This document shows positions 1 through 8,805 of a stretch of 64,000 bases of DNA, one piece after another. A program made the position numbers and the translations under genes. Below the pieces are notes generated by a model that worked only from the letters and a program-made list of their open reading frames with translations, ran no database searches and was not told the DNA's origin. Position 1 is the stretch's first letter. Every line of letters begins with the position of its first letter. Source of the stretch: Massilia sp. PDC64 (GTDB taxonomy: Bacteria; Pseudomonadota; Gammaproteobacteria; Burkholderiales; Burkholderiaceae_D); the NCBI RefSeq assembly GCF_900101265.1, contig NZ_FMZS01000001.1, forward strand, positions 310,001 to 374,000, written 5' to 3'.

Positions 1-51
1 GTGCATCGAATGGATTGTTTCACCTTTACCAATCCATTCGAGGAGCCCATC

Positions 52-567
52 ATGAAAAAATCCGCCCCCCTGCTGCTGTCTTCCCTGCTCGCCGTCAGCG
101 CCATGGCCCACGCGGCCGGCCCGAACGACGCACAGATCGCCGCCATCGTCGTCGCCGCCAACGCGGTCGACATCGACGCCGGCAAGCAGGCCGAGACGAA
201 AACGCAGAACAAGGATGTGCGCGCCTTCGCCGAACGCATGGTGGCCGACCACGCCGGCGTCAACCAGCAGGCGACCGCGCTGGTGCAAAAGCTGCACGTG
301 ACGCCCGAGGACAACGACACCAGCAAGAGCCTCACGCAAGGCGGCGCGGCGATGCGCACCAGGCTCGCGGGCCTGTCCGGCAAGGCATTCGACAAGGCCT
401 ATGTCGACAACGAGGTGACGTACCACGAGACCGTGCTCGGCGCGCTCGACAAGACCTTGATCCCGAATGCATCGAATGCCGAGCTGAAAGCCCTGCTCGT
501 CAAGGTCCGCCCGGCTTTCGTGGCGCACCTGGAGCATGCGAAGCACATCCAGGCTCAGCTCAAGTGA
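52..567 (+). CDS. DUF4142 family secreted protein
   Basis: Predicted exported protein of 171 aa. The first ~22 residues (MKKSAP... followed by a Leu/Ala-rich core and an AHA-AG cleavage-like site) form a signal peptide, so it should act in the periplasm. The remainder is a helical DUF4142 domain (ferritin-like, often annotated 'putative membrane protein'), with the typical N-terminal pattern of small residues and then charged Lys/Glu helices. I chose the ATG at 52 over the GTG at position 1 because only this start gives a clean signal peptide. The next gene, a cupredoxin, starts inside this stop codon, so the two are translationally coupled. The biochemical function of DUF4142 is not established. 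Confidence 0.8.
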   Translation: MKKSAPLLLSSLLAVSAMAHAAGPNDAQIAAIVVAANAVDIDAGKQAETKTQNKDVRAFAERMVADHAGVNQQATALVQKLHVTPEDNDTSKSLTQGGAAMRTRLAGLSGKAFDKAYVDNEVTYHETVLGALDKTLIPNASNAELKALLVKVRPAFVAHLEHAKHIQAQLK

Positions 568-857
568 AGCCGCTGCTTGCCGCGTTGCTGTGGCTGCCCC
601 TCGCGGCCGGCGCGGCGGAACACCACGTCGTCATCGACGGCATGAAGTTTTCGCCGCAGGTCGTGCAGGTGAAGCCGGGGGATACGATCGTGTGGGAGAA
701 CCGCGACATGTTCATCCACAACGTGACGGCGGCCGGTGCGAAGTCGGGCGATCTGGCGCCCGGGAAGACGTGGCGTCATGTGGTGCGCGAGAAGATGTCG
801 TTCGACTATCTCTGCACGCTGCATCCGGTGATGAAGGGACGGGTCGAGGTGAAGTAA
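564..857 (+). CDS. Small periplasmic cupredoxin (plastocyanin/azurin-like)
   Basis: A 97-aa type-1 copper protein. The GTG start at 564 overlaps the TGA stop of the DUF4142 gene (GTGA), which implies translational coupling. Residues 1-20 are a signal peptide (KPLLAALLWLPLAAGAA). The mature part is one cupredoxin fold: a first copper-ligand His in 'MFIHN' and the C-terminal Cys-x2-His-x2-Met cluster in 'LCTLHPVM', so all four expected ligands are present. It probably carries electrons or binds copper in the periplasm; the partner is unknown. It ends 3 bp before the converging fliE stop. Confidence 0.85.
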   Translation: MKPLLAALLWLPLAAGAAEHHVVIDGMKFSPQVVQVKPGDTIVWENRDMFIHNVTAAGAKSGDLAPGKTWRHVVREKMSFDYLCTLHPVMKGRVEVK

Positions 858-860
858 GTC

Positions 861-1247
861 TTACACCTGCATGTTCATGATGTCGTGATAAGCCGACACC
901 AGCTTGTTACGCACCTGCACCGTGGCCTGGAAACTGATGCTCGCTTTCTGCATGGCGATCATCGTGTCGGACAGGCTCACGGAATCGTCGCCGGCGGCGA
1001 ACTTCTTGCCCATGTCGTCCGCCTGGATCTGGGCGTTGCTGACGTTCTGCAGCGACGCCTTCAGCGCATCCGAGAAGCTGACCTTGGTCGACGATTCGGC
1101 CGCATCCGGAGCACCCAGCTTCCCAATCCCCCCGAGGCCGCCCAGCGCTTCCGCGGGCGACGCCGGGCCGGCCGGCTTCTGCGCCGCCGCCTTCAGCTGC
1201 GCCATCATCGCTTCGATCCGGCTGCTGTCGATGCCGCCGATGTTCAT
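861..1247 (-). CDS. fliE: Flagellar hook-basal body complex protein FliE
   Basis: FliE forms the ring that joins the MS-ring to the rod. The 128-aa product has the typical C-terminal FliE domain (about residues 40-128), with the family ending 'VRNKLVSAYHDIMNMQV'. The start at 1247 (MNIGG...) follows a GGGAGA ribosome-binding site; an ATG 24 bp upstream has no better site. It is divergent from fliF, the usual arrangement in proteobacteria, so the 114-bp gap between them should hold both promoters. Confidence 0.95.
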   Translation of the reverse strand: MNIGGIDSSRIEAMMAQLKAAAQKPAGPASPAEALGGLGGIGKLGAPDAAESSTKVSFSDALKASLQNVSNAQIQADDMGKKFAAGDDSVSLSDTMIAMQKASISFQATVQVRNKLVSAYHDIMNMQV

Positions 1248-1361
1248 GTCCGTTCTCCCAGTGCCTGTCAAACAAATCGATTCAGGCTGTCAGAATATCA
1301 GCGACCGGGCAACGATTGCCTTCGAGCAGCACCGTAAACATGGCCTTATTCCGGGGTTTGA

Positions 1362-3101
1362 ATGTTGCCGTACGGCTCCATAATGGCGTCCATAAACCCA
1401 TTCCCTCCCCCCAACATGGCAACGACAGCGGAAGAACTCCTCGACAGCGACATCGCAACTCCGGCGGAAGAAAAGCCGAAGTTCTGGCAGACGACGAACG
1501 GCAAACGCATCGTCATCGGCGGCGCCATCGCCGGCGTGGTGGCCATCGTCGCGGCATTGTGGCTGTGGACGTCGGCACCGGAATACCGCGTGCTGTTCTC
1601 CAACTACACCGACAAGGACGGCGGCGCCATCACCGCCTCGCTCGACCAGATGGGGGTCAAGTACAAGTTCTCGGACAGCGGCAGCGCGATCCTCGTGCCG
1701 GCCGACCGCATCCACGACCTGCGCCTGAAGCTGGCCCAGCAAGGCCTGCCGCGCGCCGGCAACGTCGGTTTCGAGCTGCTCGAGAACCAGAAGCTGGGCA
1801 CGTCGCAATTCGTCGAGCAGGTCAACTACCAGCGCTCGCTGGAGGGTGAGCTGGCCAATTCGATCCAGTCGCTGGCCGCCGTCAGCTCGGCCCGCGTGCA
1901 CCTGGCGCTGCCGAAGCCGTCCGTGTTCGTGCGCGACCAGCAGAAGCCGACCGCATCCGTCCTCCTGAACCTGCAGCCGGGCCGCGCCCTCGACCAGGCG
2001 CAGGTCAGCGCCATCGTGCACCTGGTGGCATCGTCGATCCCGGAACTGACGCCGGCCAACGTGACCGTCGTCGACCAGAACGGCACGCTGCTGTCCGACA
2101 ACGCGAACAAGAACGGCAAGCAGCTCGACCCGAACCAGCTGAAGTACGTCGAAGCGCTGCAGCAGAACATCGTCAAGCAGGTCGAATCGATCATCGCCCC
2201 GCTCGTGGGCCAGAACAACGTGCGCGCCGAAGCAACGGCCGAAGTGGACTTCGCCCAGACCGACACCGCGGCCGAGATGTACAAGCCGAACTCGCCGCCG
2301 GAACCGCAGGCGATCCGCAGCCAGCAGACGTCCGAGCAGACCGGCCCGGGCAGCACGAACCCGTCCGGCATCCCGGGCGCGCTGTCGAACCAGCCGCCGG
2401 GCGTGGCGACGGCCCCGCTGGAAGGCGGCGCGCAGCCGGCGCAGGCCCAGACGACGACCGGCCCGAGCCGCAAGGATTCGACGACCAATTACGAAGTCGA
2501 CAAGACGATCCGCTACGAACAGAAACCGATGGGCGGCATCAAGCGCCTGACGGTCGGCGTCGTGGTGAACTACCGCCGCAGCGTCGATCCGAAGACGGGC
2601 AAGGTCGTCGTCAAGCCGCTCACCGCCGCCGAAGTCGCGCAGATCAACGAACTGGTCAAGCAGGCCATGGGTTACAGCCAGGCGCGCGGCGATACGCTGA
2701 ACGTGACGAACGCCCCGTTCGACGGCGTCGACAAGCCGGACGAGCAGGCGCCGGAGTGGTACAAGGACCCCGCCAACCTGCCGCTGGCGAAGGACATTGC
2801 ACGCTACGTCTTCATCGCCCTCGTGCTGGCCTTCCTGTGGTTCCGCTTCGTGCGGCCGCTGCTCAAGCCGGCGATCAAGAAATTCGACGAAGCCGTGGCG
2901 ATCCCGCCCGAGCCGGAACCGGAAGAGCCGGAACCGGAACCGGAACCGGATCCGGAGGAAGAAGCCCGCGCCCAGCGTGAGGTGGAAGAACAGCACAAGG
3001 TCCAGGTCTACAAGAGCAACCTGGAAATGGCGAAAGACCTGGCCAAGAACGATCCGCGCATCGTGGCCAACGTGATCAAGGAATGGCTGGGTACTGAATA
3101 A
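1362..3101 (+). CDS. fliF: Flagellar MS-ring protein FliF
   Basis: The 579-aa MS-ring protein sits in the inner membrane and houses the export gate. There is a transmembrane segment at about 49-70, the YscJ/FliF ring-building domains through the middle, and a second transmembrane segment near 475-495. After that comes an acidic Glu-Pro run (about 515-533) and the C-terminal FliG-binding helix (about 545-579). Start choice is uncertain: 1362 has a GGGG motif about 7 bp upstream, while in-frame ATGs at 1383 and 1416 lack clear ribosome-binding sites. The stop overlaps the fliG start by one base (TAATG). Confidence 0.95.
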   Translation: MLPYGSIMASINPFPPPNMATTAEELLDSDIATPAEEKPKFWQTTNGKRIVIGGAIAGVVAIVAALWLWTSAPEYRVLFSNYTDKDGGAITASLDQMGVKYKFSDSGSAILVPADRIHDLRLKLAQQGLPRAGNVGFELLENQKLGTSQFVEQVNYQRSLEGELANSIQSLAAVSSARVHLALPKPSVFVRDQQKPTASVLLNLQPGRALDQAQVSAIVHLVASSIPELTPANVTVVDQNGTLLSDNANKNGKQLDPNQLKYVEALQQNIVKQVESIIAPLVGQNNVRAEATAEVDFAQTDTAAEMYKPNSPPEPQAIRSQQTSEQTGPGSTNPSGIPGALSNQPPGVATAPLEGGAQPAQAQTTTGPSRKDSTTNYEVDKTIRYEQKPMGGIKRLTVGVVVNYRRSVDPKTGKVVVKPLTAAEVAQINELVKQAMGYSQARGDTLNVTNAPFDGVDKPDEQAPEWYKDPANLPLAKDIARYVFIALVLAFLWFRFVRPLLKPAIKKFDEAVAIPPEPEPEEPEPEPEPDPEEEARAQREVEEQHKVQVYKSNLEMAKDLAKNDPRIVANVIKEWLGTE

Positions 3102-4111
3102 TGAGCGACAAGGACAAGGACAAGGAAAGCACGACCAAGGCAGCGATCCTGATGCTGGCCCTGGGCGAATCGGAAGCGGCCGAGGTGATGAAATTCCTCG
3201 GCCCGCGCGAGGTGCTGAAGCTGGGCGCCGCCATGGCGCAGATGAAGGCCGTGCAGCACGAGGAAGTCCTGACGGTGCTGGGCGAATTCCGCGAGCGCGT
3301 GGACCTGCAGTCGACCGTCGGCCTCGATTCCGACGAATACATCCGCCAGGTGCTGACCAAGGCGCTGGGCGACGACAAGGCCGCCGTGCTGCTGAACCGC
3401 ATCCTGGGCGGCAAGGACGCCTCCGGCATCGAAAGCCTGAAGTGGATGGATTCGCAATCGGTGGCGGAACTGATCCGCAACGAGCACCCGCAGATCATCG
3501 CGACGATCCTCGTGCACCTCGAGCGCGACCAGGCCTGCGAAGTGCTGGCGCACTTCACGGACCGCCTGCGCAACGACGTCGTGCTGCGTATCGCCACGCT
3601 GGACGGCGTGCAGCCGGCCGCCCTGCGCGAACTGAACGACGTGCTGACCAAGCTCCTGTCCGGTAACGAGAACATCAAGAAGTCGTCGCTGGGCGGCGTG
3701 CGCACCGCGGCCGAGATCCTGAACTTCATGAGCGGCGAGCAGGAAAGTTCCGTCATGGAGAACATCAAGAACTACGACAACGACATGGCGCAGAAGATCA
3801 TGGACGAGATGTTCGTGTTCGACAACATCATCGACATCGACGACCGCGGCATCCAGCTGCTGTTGCGCGAAGTGCAGTCGGAGATGCTGATCATCGCCCT
3901 GAAAGGCGCGTCGCAGGACTTGCGCGATAAAATCTTCAAAAACATGTCGCAGCGTGCGGCGGAAATGATGCGCGAAGACCTGGAATCGAAAGGTCCCGTG
4001 CGCCTGTCGGAAGTGGAAACCCAGCAGAAGCAGATCCTGCAAATCGTCCGGCGTCTCGCCGACGAAGGCCAGATCGTGCTGGGCGGCAAAGGTGAGGATT
4101 CGTTCGTCTGA
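3101..4111 (+). CDS. fliG: Flagellar motor switch protein FliG
   Basis: FliG is the C-ring component that contacts the stator and generates torque. It has 336 aa, normal for the family, with an N-terminal FliF-binding domain (1-110), a middle domain containing 'EHPQIIATILVHL' and a C-terminal domain. The C-terminal domain has the charged torque helix pattern 'DLRDKIFKNMSQRAAEMMREDLE' in its usual place. It overlaps fliF and fliH by one base each, indicating tight translational coupling inside fliFGHIJK. Confidence 0.97.
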   Translation: MSDKDKDKESTTKAAILMLALGESEAAEVMKFLGPREVLKLGAAMAQMKAVQHEEVLTVLGEFRERVDLQSTVGLDSDEYIRQVLTKALGDDKAAVLLNRILGGKDASGIESLKWMDSQSVAELIRNEHPQIIATILVHLERDQACEVLAHFTDRLRNDVVLRIATLDGVQPAALRELNDVLTKLLSGNENIKKSSLGGVRTAAEILNFMSGEQESSVMENIKNYDNDMAQKIMDEMFVFDNIIDIDDRGIQLLLREVQSEMLIIALKGASQDLRDKIFKNMSQRAAEMMREDLESKGPVRLSEVETQQKQILQIVRRLADEGQIVLGGKGEDSFV

Positions 4112-4836
4112 TGGCCATCTCGAAAGAGTTTCAATCTGCATATCAACGTTGGGAAATGACGTCGTTCGGCGACGAGCGTCCCAGCGTCCGCGCCCAGCGC
4201 GAAGCCGAAGCGGCTGCGGCCGCTGCCGCCGCGCGCGCGTACGAACCGCCGCCGCAGACACAGCCGATGATCCAACTGCCGACCGCGGAAGAGCTGGAAG
4301 CGATCCGTGCCGCCGCGCGCGACGAAGGCTATGCGGAAGGCCTCGAAGCGGGCCAGGCCGAAGGCCATGCCGCCGGCTACGAGGAAGGTCTTGCCCTGGG
4401 CCGCGCCGAAGCGGCCGAGGAACTGGAACACCTGCGCCAGCTCGCCACGACGTTCGGCGACGCCGTCACGCAGGCCGACGAAGCCATCTCCAACGACGTG
4501 CTGGAACTCGCGCTGCACCTCGCGCGCGGCATGGTCCGCACGGCATTCGACGTCAAGCCGGACCTGATCCTGCCCGTCGTGCGCGAAGCCATCGACTACC
4601 TGCCGAACCTGCAGCAACCGGCCCTCCTGATGCTGCATCCGGAAGACGCCCTGCTCGTCAAGAGCAGCATCGGCCACGAGCTCGACAAGAGCGGCTGGCG
4701 CATCGTCGAAGATGAAAGCATCGCGCGCGGCGGCTGCCGCGTGGACACGGCCAGCAACCAGATCGACGCCCAGATCGGCTCGCGCTGGCAGCGCCTGACG
4801 CACGCGCTGGGCAAGGACCTGGACTGGCTGGAATGA
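4111..4836 (+). CDS. fliH: Flagellar assembly protein FliH
   Basis: FliH is the stator-like regulator of the export ATPase FliI. The 241-aa product has an Ala/Glu-rich N-terminus, then the family hallmark GxxxG repeats at residues 73-97 (glycines spaced by three residues), then the FliH/YscL domain that binds FliI. The tail contains the conserved '[16 protein letters not shown]'-like stretch. The start overlaps the fliG stop (TGATG) and its stop overlaps the fliI start (ATGA). Confidence 0.94.
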   Translation: MAISKEFQSAYQRWEMTSFGDERPSVRAQREAEAAAAAAAARAYEPPPQTQPMIQLPTAEELEAIRAAARDEGYAEGLEAGQAEGHAAGYEEGLALGRAEAAEELEHLRQLATTFGDAVTQADEAISNDVLELALHLARGMVRTAFDVKPDLILPVVREAIDYLPNLQQPALLMLHPEDALLVKSSIGHELDKSGWRIVEDESIARGGCRVDTASNQIDAQIGSRWQRLTHALGKDLDWLE

Positions 4837-6221
4837 ATACGCATACCGGCCGCTGGAAGGCGTACCTGAACGACTGCGGCAACGTGGTCGATCTGGTCGA
4901 GCCGATGCAGGTGTCGGGCCGCGTCACGCGCGTGGCCGGCCTCGTGATGGAATGCGTCGGCCTCAAGCTCGCGGTCGGCAGCGCCTGCATGATTCCGGTC
5001 GCGTCCGGTGCCAAAATCGAGGCCGAAGTGGTCGGCTTCGAAGGCGAACGCCTGTTCCTGATGCCGCAGTCGGACGTCGAAGGCGTCGTGCCCGGCTCGC
5101 GCGTGTTTCCGGTGGAAGCGAGCATGCCGAAGCCCGGCACGGTGTCGCATCCGCGCCGCCGCCCGATGGACCGTGCGCGCCACCTGCCCGTCGGCTGGGG
5201 GTTATTGGGCCGCGTCGTCGACGGCGCCGGCCGCCCGCTGGACGGCAAGGGGCCCGTCAACACTGAACACATGGGCCCGCTGAACGCGCGTCCCATCAAC
5301 CCGCTCGACCGCGCGCCGATCTCGGAGACGCTGGACGTGGGCGTGCGCGCCATCAATTCGATGCTGACGGTGGGCCGCGGCCAGCGTCTCGGCCTGTTCG
5401 CCGGTACCGGTGTCGGTAAATCCGTGCTGCTGGGCATGATCGCGCGCTACACGACGGCGGACGTGATCGTCGTGGGCCTGATCGGCGAACGGGGCCGCGA
5501 AGTGAAGGAATTCATCGAGCAGATCCTCGGCGAAGAGGGTCTCGCCCGCTCGGCCGTCGTGGCCGCGCCGGCCGACGCGCCGCCGCTGATGCGCCTGCAG
5601 GGCGCCGCCTACGCCACCGCCATCGCCGAGCACTTCCGCGACGAAGGCAGGAACGTCCTCCTGATCATGGATTCGCTCACGCGTTATGCGATGGCCCAGC
5701 GCGAGATCGCGCTCGCCATCGGTGAACCGCCGGCGACGAAAGGCTATCCGCCGTCCGTGTTCGCGAAGCTGCCCGTGCTGGTGGAACGCGCGGGCAACGG
5801 CCAGGCGGGCGGCGGCTCGATCACGGCGTTCTATACCGTGCTGTCGGAAGGCGACGACCAGCAGGACCCGATCGCCGACGCGGCGCGCGGTATCCTCGAC
5901 GGCCACATCGTGCTGAACCGCAAACTGGCCGAGGCGGGCCACTACCCCGCCATCGACATCGAACAATCGATCTCGCGCGCGATGCACGGCATCACGTCGC
6001 GCGAGCACCAGCAGGCCGCGCGCACCCTGAAGCAACTGTATTCGCGCTACGAGCGCTCGCGCGACCTGATCAGCGTGGGCGCCTATGCGCCGGGCACGGA
6101 CCCGGTGCTGGACAAGGCCATCGCCCTGCACGAGCGCATCGAGGCATTCCTGTGCCAGGAAATCTACGACAACGTCGGCATGCTGCAGAGCTTGGGGGAA
6201 TTGACCTCGCTATTCGGCTGA
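4833..6221 (+). CDS. fliI: Flagellum-specific ATP synthase FliI
   Basis: Cytoplasmic ATPase of the flagellar type III export apparatus. At 462 aa it has the F1-beta-like fold: an N-terminal beta-barrel, Walker A 'AGTGVGKS' at about 190-197, the 'GERGREV' motif, and Walker B in '[12 protein letters not shown]'. The C-terminal domain ends in the family's 'LGELTSLFG'-type sequence. The start overlaps the fliH stop by 4 bp. Confidence 0.97.
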   Translation: MNTHTGRWKAYLNDCGNVVDLVEPMQVSGRVTRVAGLVMECVGLKLAVGSACMIPVASGAKIEAEVVGFEGERLFLMPQSDVEGVVPGSRVFPVEASMPKPGTVSHPRRRPMDRARHLPVGWGLLGRVVDGAGRPLDGKGPVNTEHMGPLNARPINPLDRAPISETLDVGVRAINSMLTVGRGQRLGLFAGTGVGKSVLLGMIARYTTADVIVVGLIGERGREVKEFIEQILGEEGLARSAVVAAPADAPPLMRLQGAAYATAIAEHFRDEGRNVLLIMDSLTRYAMAQREIALAIGEPPATKGYPPSVFAKLPVLVERAGNGQAGGGSITAFYTVLSEGDDQQDPIADAARGILDGHIVLNRKLAEAGHYPAIDIEQSISRAMHGITSREHQQAARTLKQLYSRYERSRDLISVGAYAPGTDPVLDKAIALHERIEAFLCQEIYDNVGMLQSLGELTSLFG

Positions 6222-6256
6222 TTGGCCGGAAAGCTCATCGGTATACTTGACCTACC

Positions 6257-6697
6257 ATGGCCAACGCATCCGCACTCGAGACCCTGATCGACCTCGCCCA
6301 GCGCGAGTCCGACGCCTGCGCGAAGCGCCTGGGCGCGGCGCTGAAGGCCGTCGACGAGGGGGAGCAAAAGCTGCAGATGCTGCTCGGCTACCGCGACGAC
6401 TATGCGAACCGGCTCGACGCGGCCCAGATGGCAGGCATCACCCCGTTCGCGTACCAGAATTTCGTCGCCTTCCTCGGCAAGTTGGAACAGGCGATCGACG
6501 GCCAGCGCGAAGTGCTGAAGCACGCGCGTGTAAAAGCCGACATGGAAAAGAAGGGATGGCAGGAAAGCGAGCGCAAGCGCCTGTCGTATCGGACCCTGAA
6601 CGAACGCGCGGCCGCCGAGGCTCTTGCGATCGAAAACAAGCGCGACCAGAAGATGATGGACGACCACGCGGCCCGCACGGTCCGCGCCAGGCGCTGA
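6257..6697 (+). CDS. fliJ: Flagellar export chaperone/ATPase stalk FliJ
   Basis: A 146-aa, almost wholly helical, Lys/Arg/Glu/Ala-rich protein in the position of fliJ. It matches the FliJ pattern: 'LIDLAQRESDACAKRL' at the start, a coiled coil throughout, and a basic C-terminus 'DQKMMDDHAARTVRARR'. FliJ is the central stalk of the FliH-FliI ATPase complex and escorts export chaperones. It lies 35 bp after fliI and 29 bp before fliK. Confidence 0.9.
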   Translation: MANASALETLIDLAQRESDACAKRLGAALKAVDEGEQKLQMLLGYRDDYANRLDAAQMAGITPFAYQNFVAFLGKLEQAIDGQREVLKHARVKADMEKKGWQESERKRLSYRTLNERAAAEALAIENKRDQKMMDDHAARTVRARR

Positions 6698-6726
6698 CCG
6701 GCGCCGCAACCTGAGCGACAAGCGAC

Positions 6727-8022
6727 ATGAACACGACCTCTCCCCTTCAGCTCAACACGGCCAGCGGCGTCAACCAGCGCCCGAACAATACGGGCAACGG
6801 CAACGGCGGCAACGACGGCAGCCAGTTCAGCGCCCTGCTGAGCGGCGAACTGGAGCGCAGCACACTCGCCTCCATGCCCGCACCGGCGCCCGCGCCCGCC
6901 GCGAAGCAGGACGCGCCCAAGGCCGCCGAGAAGGAAAAGCCCGCGCAACCCGACGACGCCGCGTCGCAGCAGGTCGCCAGGCCGGCCGACAGCAAGACGG
7001 ACGCCGCCGACGCGAAGGACGATGCCGCCGCCAAGGCCGACGACGACAAGACCGACGACGACAGCACGGCCAAGGCGGGCGACCCGGCCAGCGCCATGCT
7101 CGCGCTGATGGCGAGCCTGCACAAGCCGGGCGCGGACGCCGGCAAGACCACCGTGGCCCAGGCGTTCGACACACTGTCCGGCAAGGGCAAGCGCACGGAT
7201 GCCGGCCAGCTGGCCGCGCTGCAGGCCGCGATGAAGTCGGTCTCGAAGGAAGCGGGCCTGGATGCGGCCGGCGCGAAGACCTTCTCGGCCACGTCGGTCA
7301 AGAACCCGGCCCTCGCGGCCGCCGGTGCCGACCTCGGCGCGGACAAGGCTGCGGCCGCGTCCACCGACCTGCGCGCCGCGCTGGGCAACGTCAAGGCGGA
7401 GGTCGCGCCGCAGCTGGACGCCGCCGAATTCAGCCTGCAGCAGGCGCGCGACGCCGCCCTGCTCGCCCAGAAGGAACAGGCACCGACGGCCGCCGTCGCG
7501 ACCGCCCAGCTGCAGCCGGCCGTGCTGGAAGCGGCCCAGGCTGCGGCGGCCAGCGAAGAGCTGTCGGCCCACGTCGGTACGGATGCCTGGAACGACCAGG
7601 TCGGCCAGAAAGTCATCTACATGGTCGGCGCCGAGGACCAGACCGCGTCGCTGACCCTGAACCCGCCGGACCTGGGTCCGCTGCAGGTGGTGCTGTCCGT
7701 GTCCAACGGCCAGGCCGACGTGACATTCTCGTCGAACCAGCTGGAAGTCCGCCAGGCGCTGGAAAATGCCCTGCCCCGATTGCAGGAAATGATGAGCGAG
7801 AGCGGCATCGCGCTGGGCAATGCGACCGTCAACGCGGGCATGTCGAACGGCGGCCAGGCGCAGCAGGACCAGGCGGCCGCATCGAGCGGTTTCGGCCGTG
7901 GCAATCAGGGACGCGGCAATGGCGGCAATGGCGATAACGGCACGGTGGGCGAAGCCACGGTCCGCCCCGCCACGCGCACGGCACGGATCGGCGATCGCGG
8001 GATGGTCGATACCTTCGCGTAA
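6727..8022 (+). CDS. fliK: Flagellar hook-length control protein FliK
   Basis: FliK is the secreted molecular ruler that stops hook growth and switches export specificity. It has 431 aa: an N-terminal export region, a long low-complexity Ala/Asp/Lys-rich middle (about 50-270), and the globular C-terminal Flg_hook domain (about 285-370). That domain shows the family motif 'LNPPDLGPLQVVL' followed by 'VRQALENALPRLQEMM'. The tail after it is Gln/Gly/Asn-rich. It is the last gene before a hairpin that separates it from fliL. Confidence 0.92.
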   Translation: MNTTSPLQLNTASGVNQRPNNTGNGNGGNDGSQFSALLSGELERSTLASMPAPAPAPAAKQDAPKAAEKEKPAQPDDAASQQVARPADSKTDAADAKDDAAAKADDDKTDDDSTAKAGDPASAMLALMASLHKPGADAGKTTVAQAFDTLSGKGKRTDAGQLAALQAAMKSVSKEAGLDAAGAKTFSATSVKNPALAAAGADLGADKAAAASTDLRAALGNVKAEVAPQLDAAEFSLQQARDAALLAQKEQAPTAAVATAQLQPAVLEAAQAAAASEELSAHVGTDAWNDQVGQKVIYMVGAEDQTASLTLNPPDLGPLQVVLSVSNGQADVTFSSNQLEVRQALENALPRLQEMMSESGIALGNATVNAGMSNGGQAQQDQAAASSGFGRGNQGRGNGGNGDNGTVGEATVRPATRTARIGDRGMVDTFA

Positions 8023-8048
8023 ATAGTTCTGGCGTCATTGACAACACG

Positions 8049-8084
8049 GTGGGGTGAGCGGTGCGGGCGCATCGGTCACCCCAC
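8049..8084 (+). terminator. Hairpin between fliK and fliL, possible terminator
   Basis: GTGGGGTGA at 8049-8057 pairs perfectly with TCACCCCAC at 8076-8084 across an 18-base loop. No T-run follows, so it is not a textbook Rho-independent terminator. It could end or attenuate the fliFGHIJK transcript, or stabilise its 3' end. The 210-bp gap 8023-8232 holds only this hairpin and, presumably, the fliL promoter. Confidence 0.4.
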
Positions 8085-8232
8085 GGTGCATTTGGATACA
8101 GCCTCGACAACAAATCCGTCAAGAAACAACGAGATACCCCAGGTTCCTCCCTCTTTTCGACCGTTGCCGCTGCTCACTTTTTCCCGATAATGACATAATG
8201 ACGGGACGATCCAACAGCGGGACCGAAGACTC

Positions 8233-8775
8233 TTGAAAGCGAATCCAAAAATCAAAGCCGATCCGAAAGCGGATGCGGCGGCACCTGCGGCCGGCGGCGG
8301 CAAAGCCAAGCTGCTCATCATGATCGGCGCGGCCGTGGTCGTGCTCGGCCTGGGCGGCGGTGCCGGCTGGTACTTCATGCACGGCAGCAGCGCAGAAGCG
8401 GCGGCCGAGCCGGCCAAGAAGGAACACTCGGGCAGCAAGAAAAAGAAGAAGGACGAGGCCCCGCCCGAATACGTGGCCATCGAACCCTTCACGGTCAACC
8501 TGCAGCCGGAGCATGGCGACCAGTATCTGCAGGTCGCGTTCACCCTGCAGGTCGAAGGACCGGAGCAGGTCGAGCTCATCAAGGCCAACATGGCCAAGGT
8601 GCGCAGCCGCGTGCTGTTGCTGCTGTCGGGCAAGAAGGCGTCCGAGATCAGCACGGTGGAAGGCAAGCAGCAACTGGCCGGCGAGATCCTCGCGGCGGTC
8701 AACGAACCGTTCGTGCCGCGCGGCGACGAACAGGAAGTGACCGACGTTTTGTTCACCTCCTTTATCATCCAGTAA
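8233..8775 (+). CDS. fliL: Flagellar basal body-associated protein FliL
   Basis: FliL is an inner-membrane protein that surrounds the stator and supports motor torque. The 180-aa product has a short cytoplasmic tail, one transmembrane segment at 27-48, a Lys-rich stretch (about 56-75) and the periplasmic FliL domain ending in 'VTDVLFTSFIIQ', the usual family ending. The start appears to be TTG at 8233: no in-frame ATG lies just upstream, and the purine stretch GAAG precedes it. It heads the fliLMNOPQR group. Confidence 0.92.
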   Translation: MKANPKIKADPKADAAAPAAGGGKAKLLIMIGAAVVVLGLGGGAGWYFMHGSSAEAAAEPAKKEHSGSKKKKKDEAPPEYVAIEPFTVNLQPEHGDQYLQVAFTLQVEGPEQVELIKANMAKVRSRVLLLLSGKKASEISTVEGKQQLAGEILAAVNEPFVPRGDEQEVTDVLFTSFIIQ

Positions 8776-8805
8776 AGCAGAAGTCATTAACGGTAAAGCA
8801 GCATC

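Noticed and set aside
1290..1320. GGGCAACGATTGC as a sigma-54 promoter between fliE and fliF
   Set aside because: The GG-to-GC spacing is 9 rather than 10 bp and TGGCAC is not matched.
1360..1369. GAATGTTGCC near the fliF start, similar to the GCAATGTTGC motif
   Set aside because: Only a partial match, not palindromic, and outside the polysaccharide-linked gaps; likely chance.
8183..8190. CCCGATAA resembling a sigma-28 -10 ahead of fliL
   Set aside because: The sequence 11 bp upstream (TTGCCGCT) does not match the TAAAGTTT -35.
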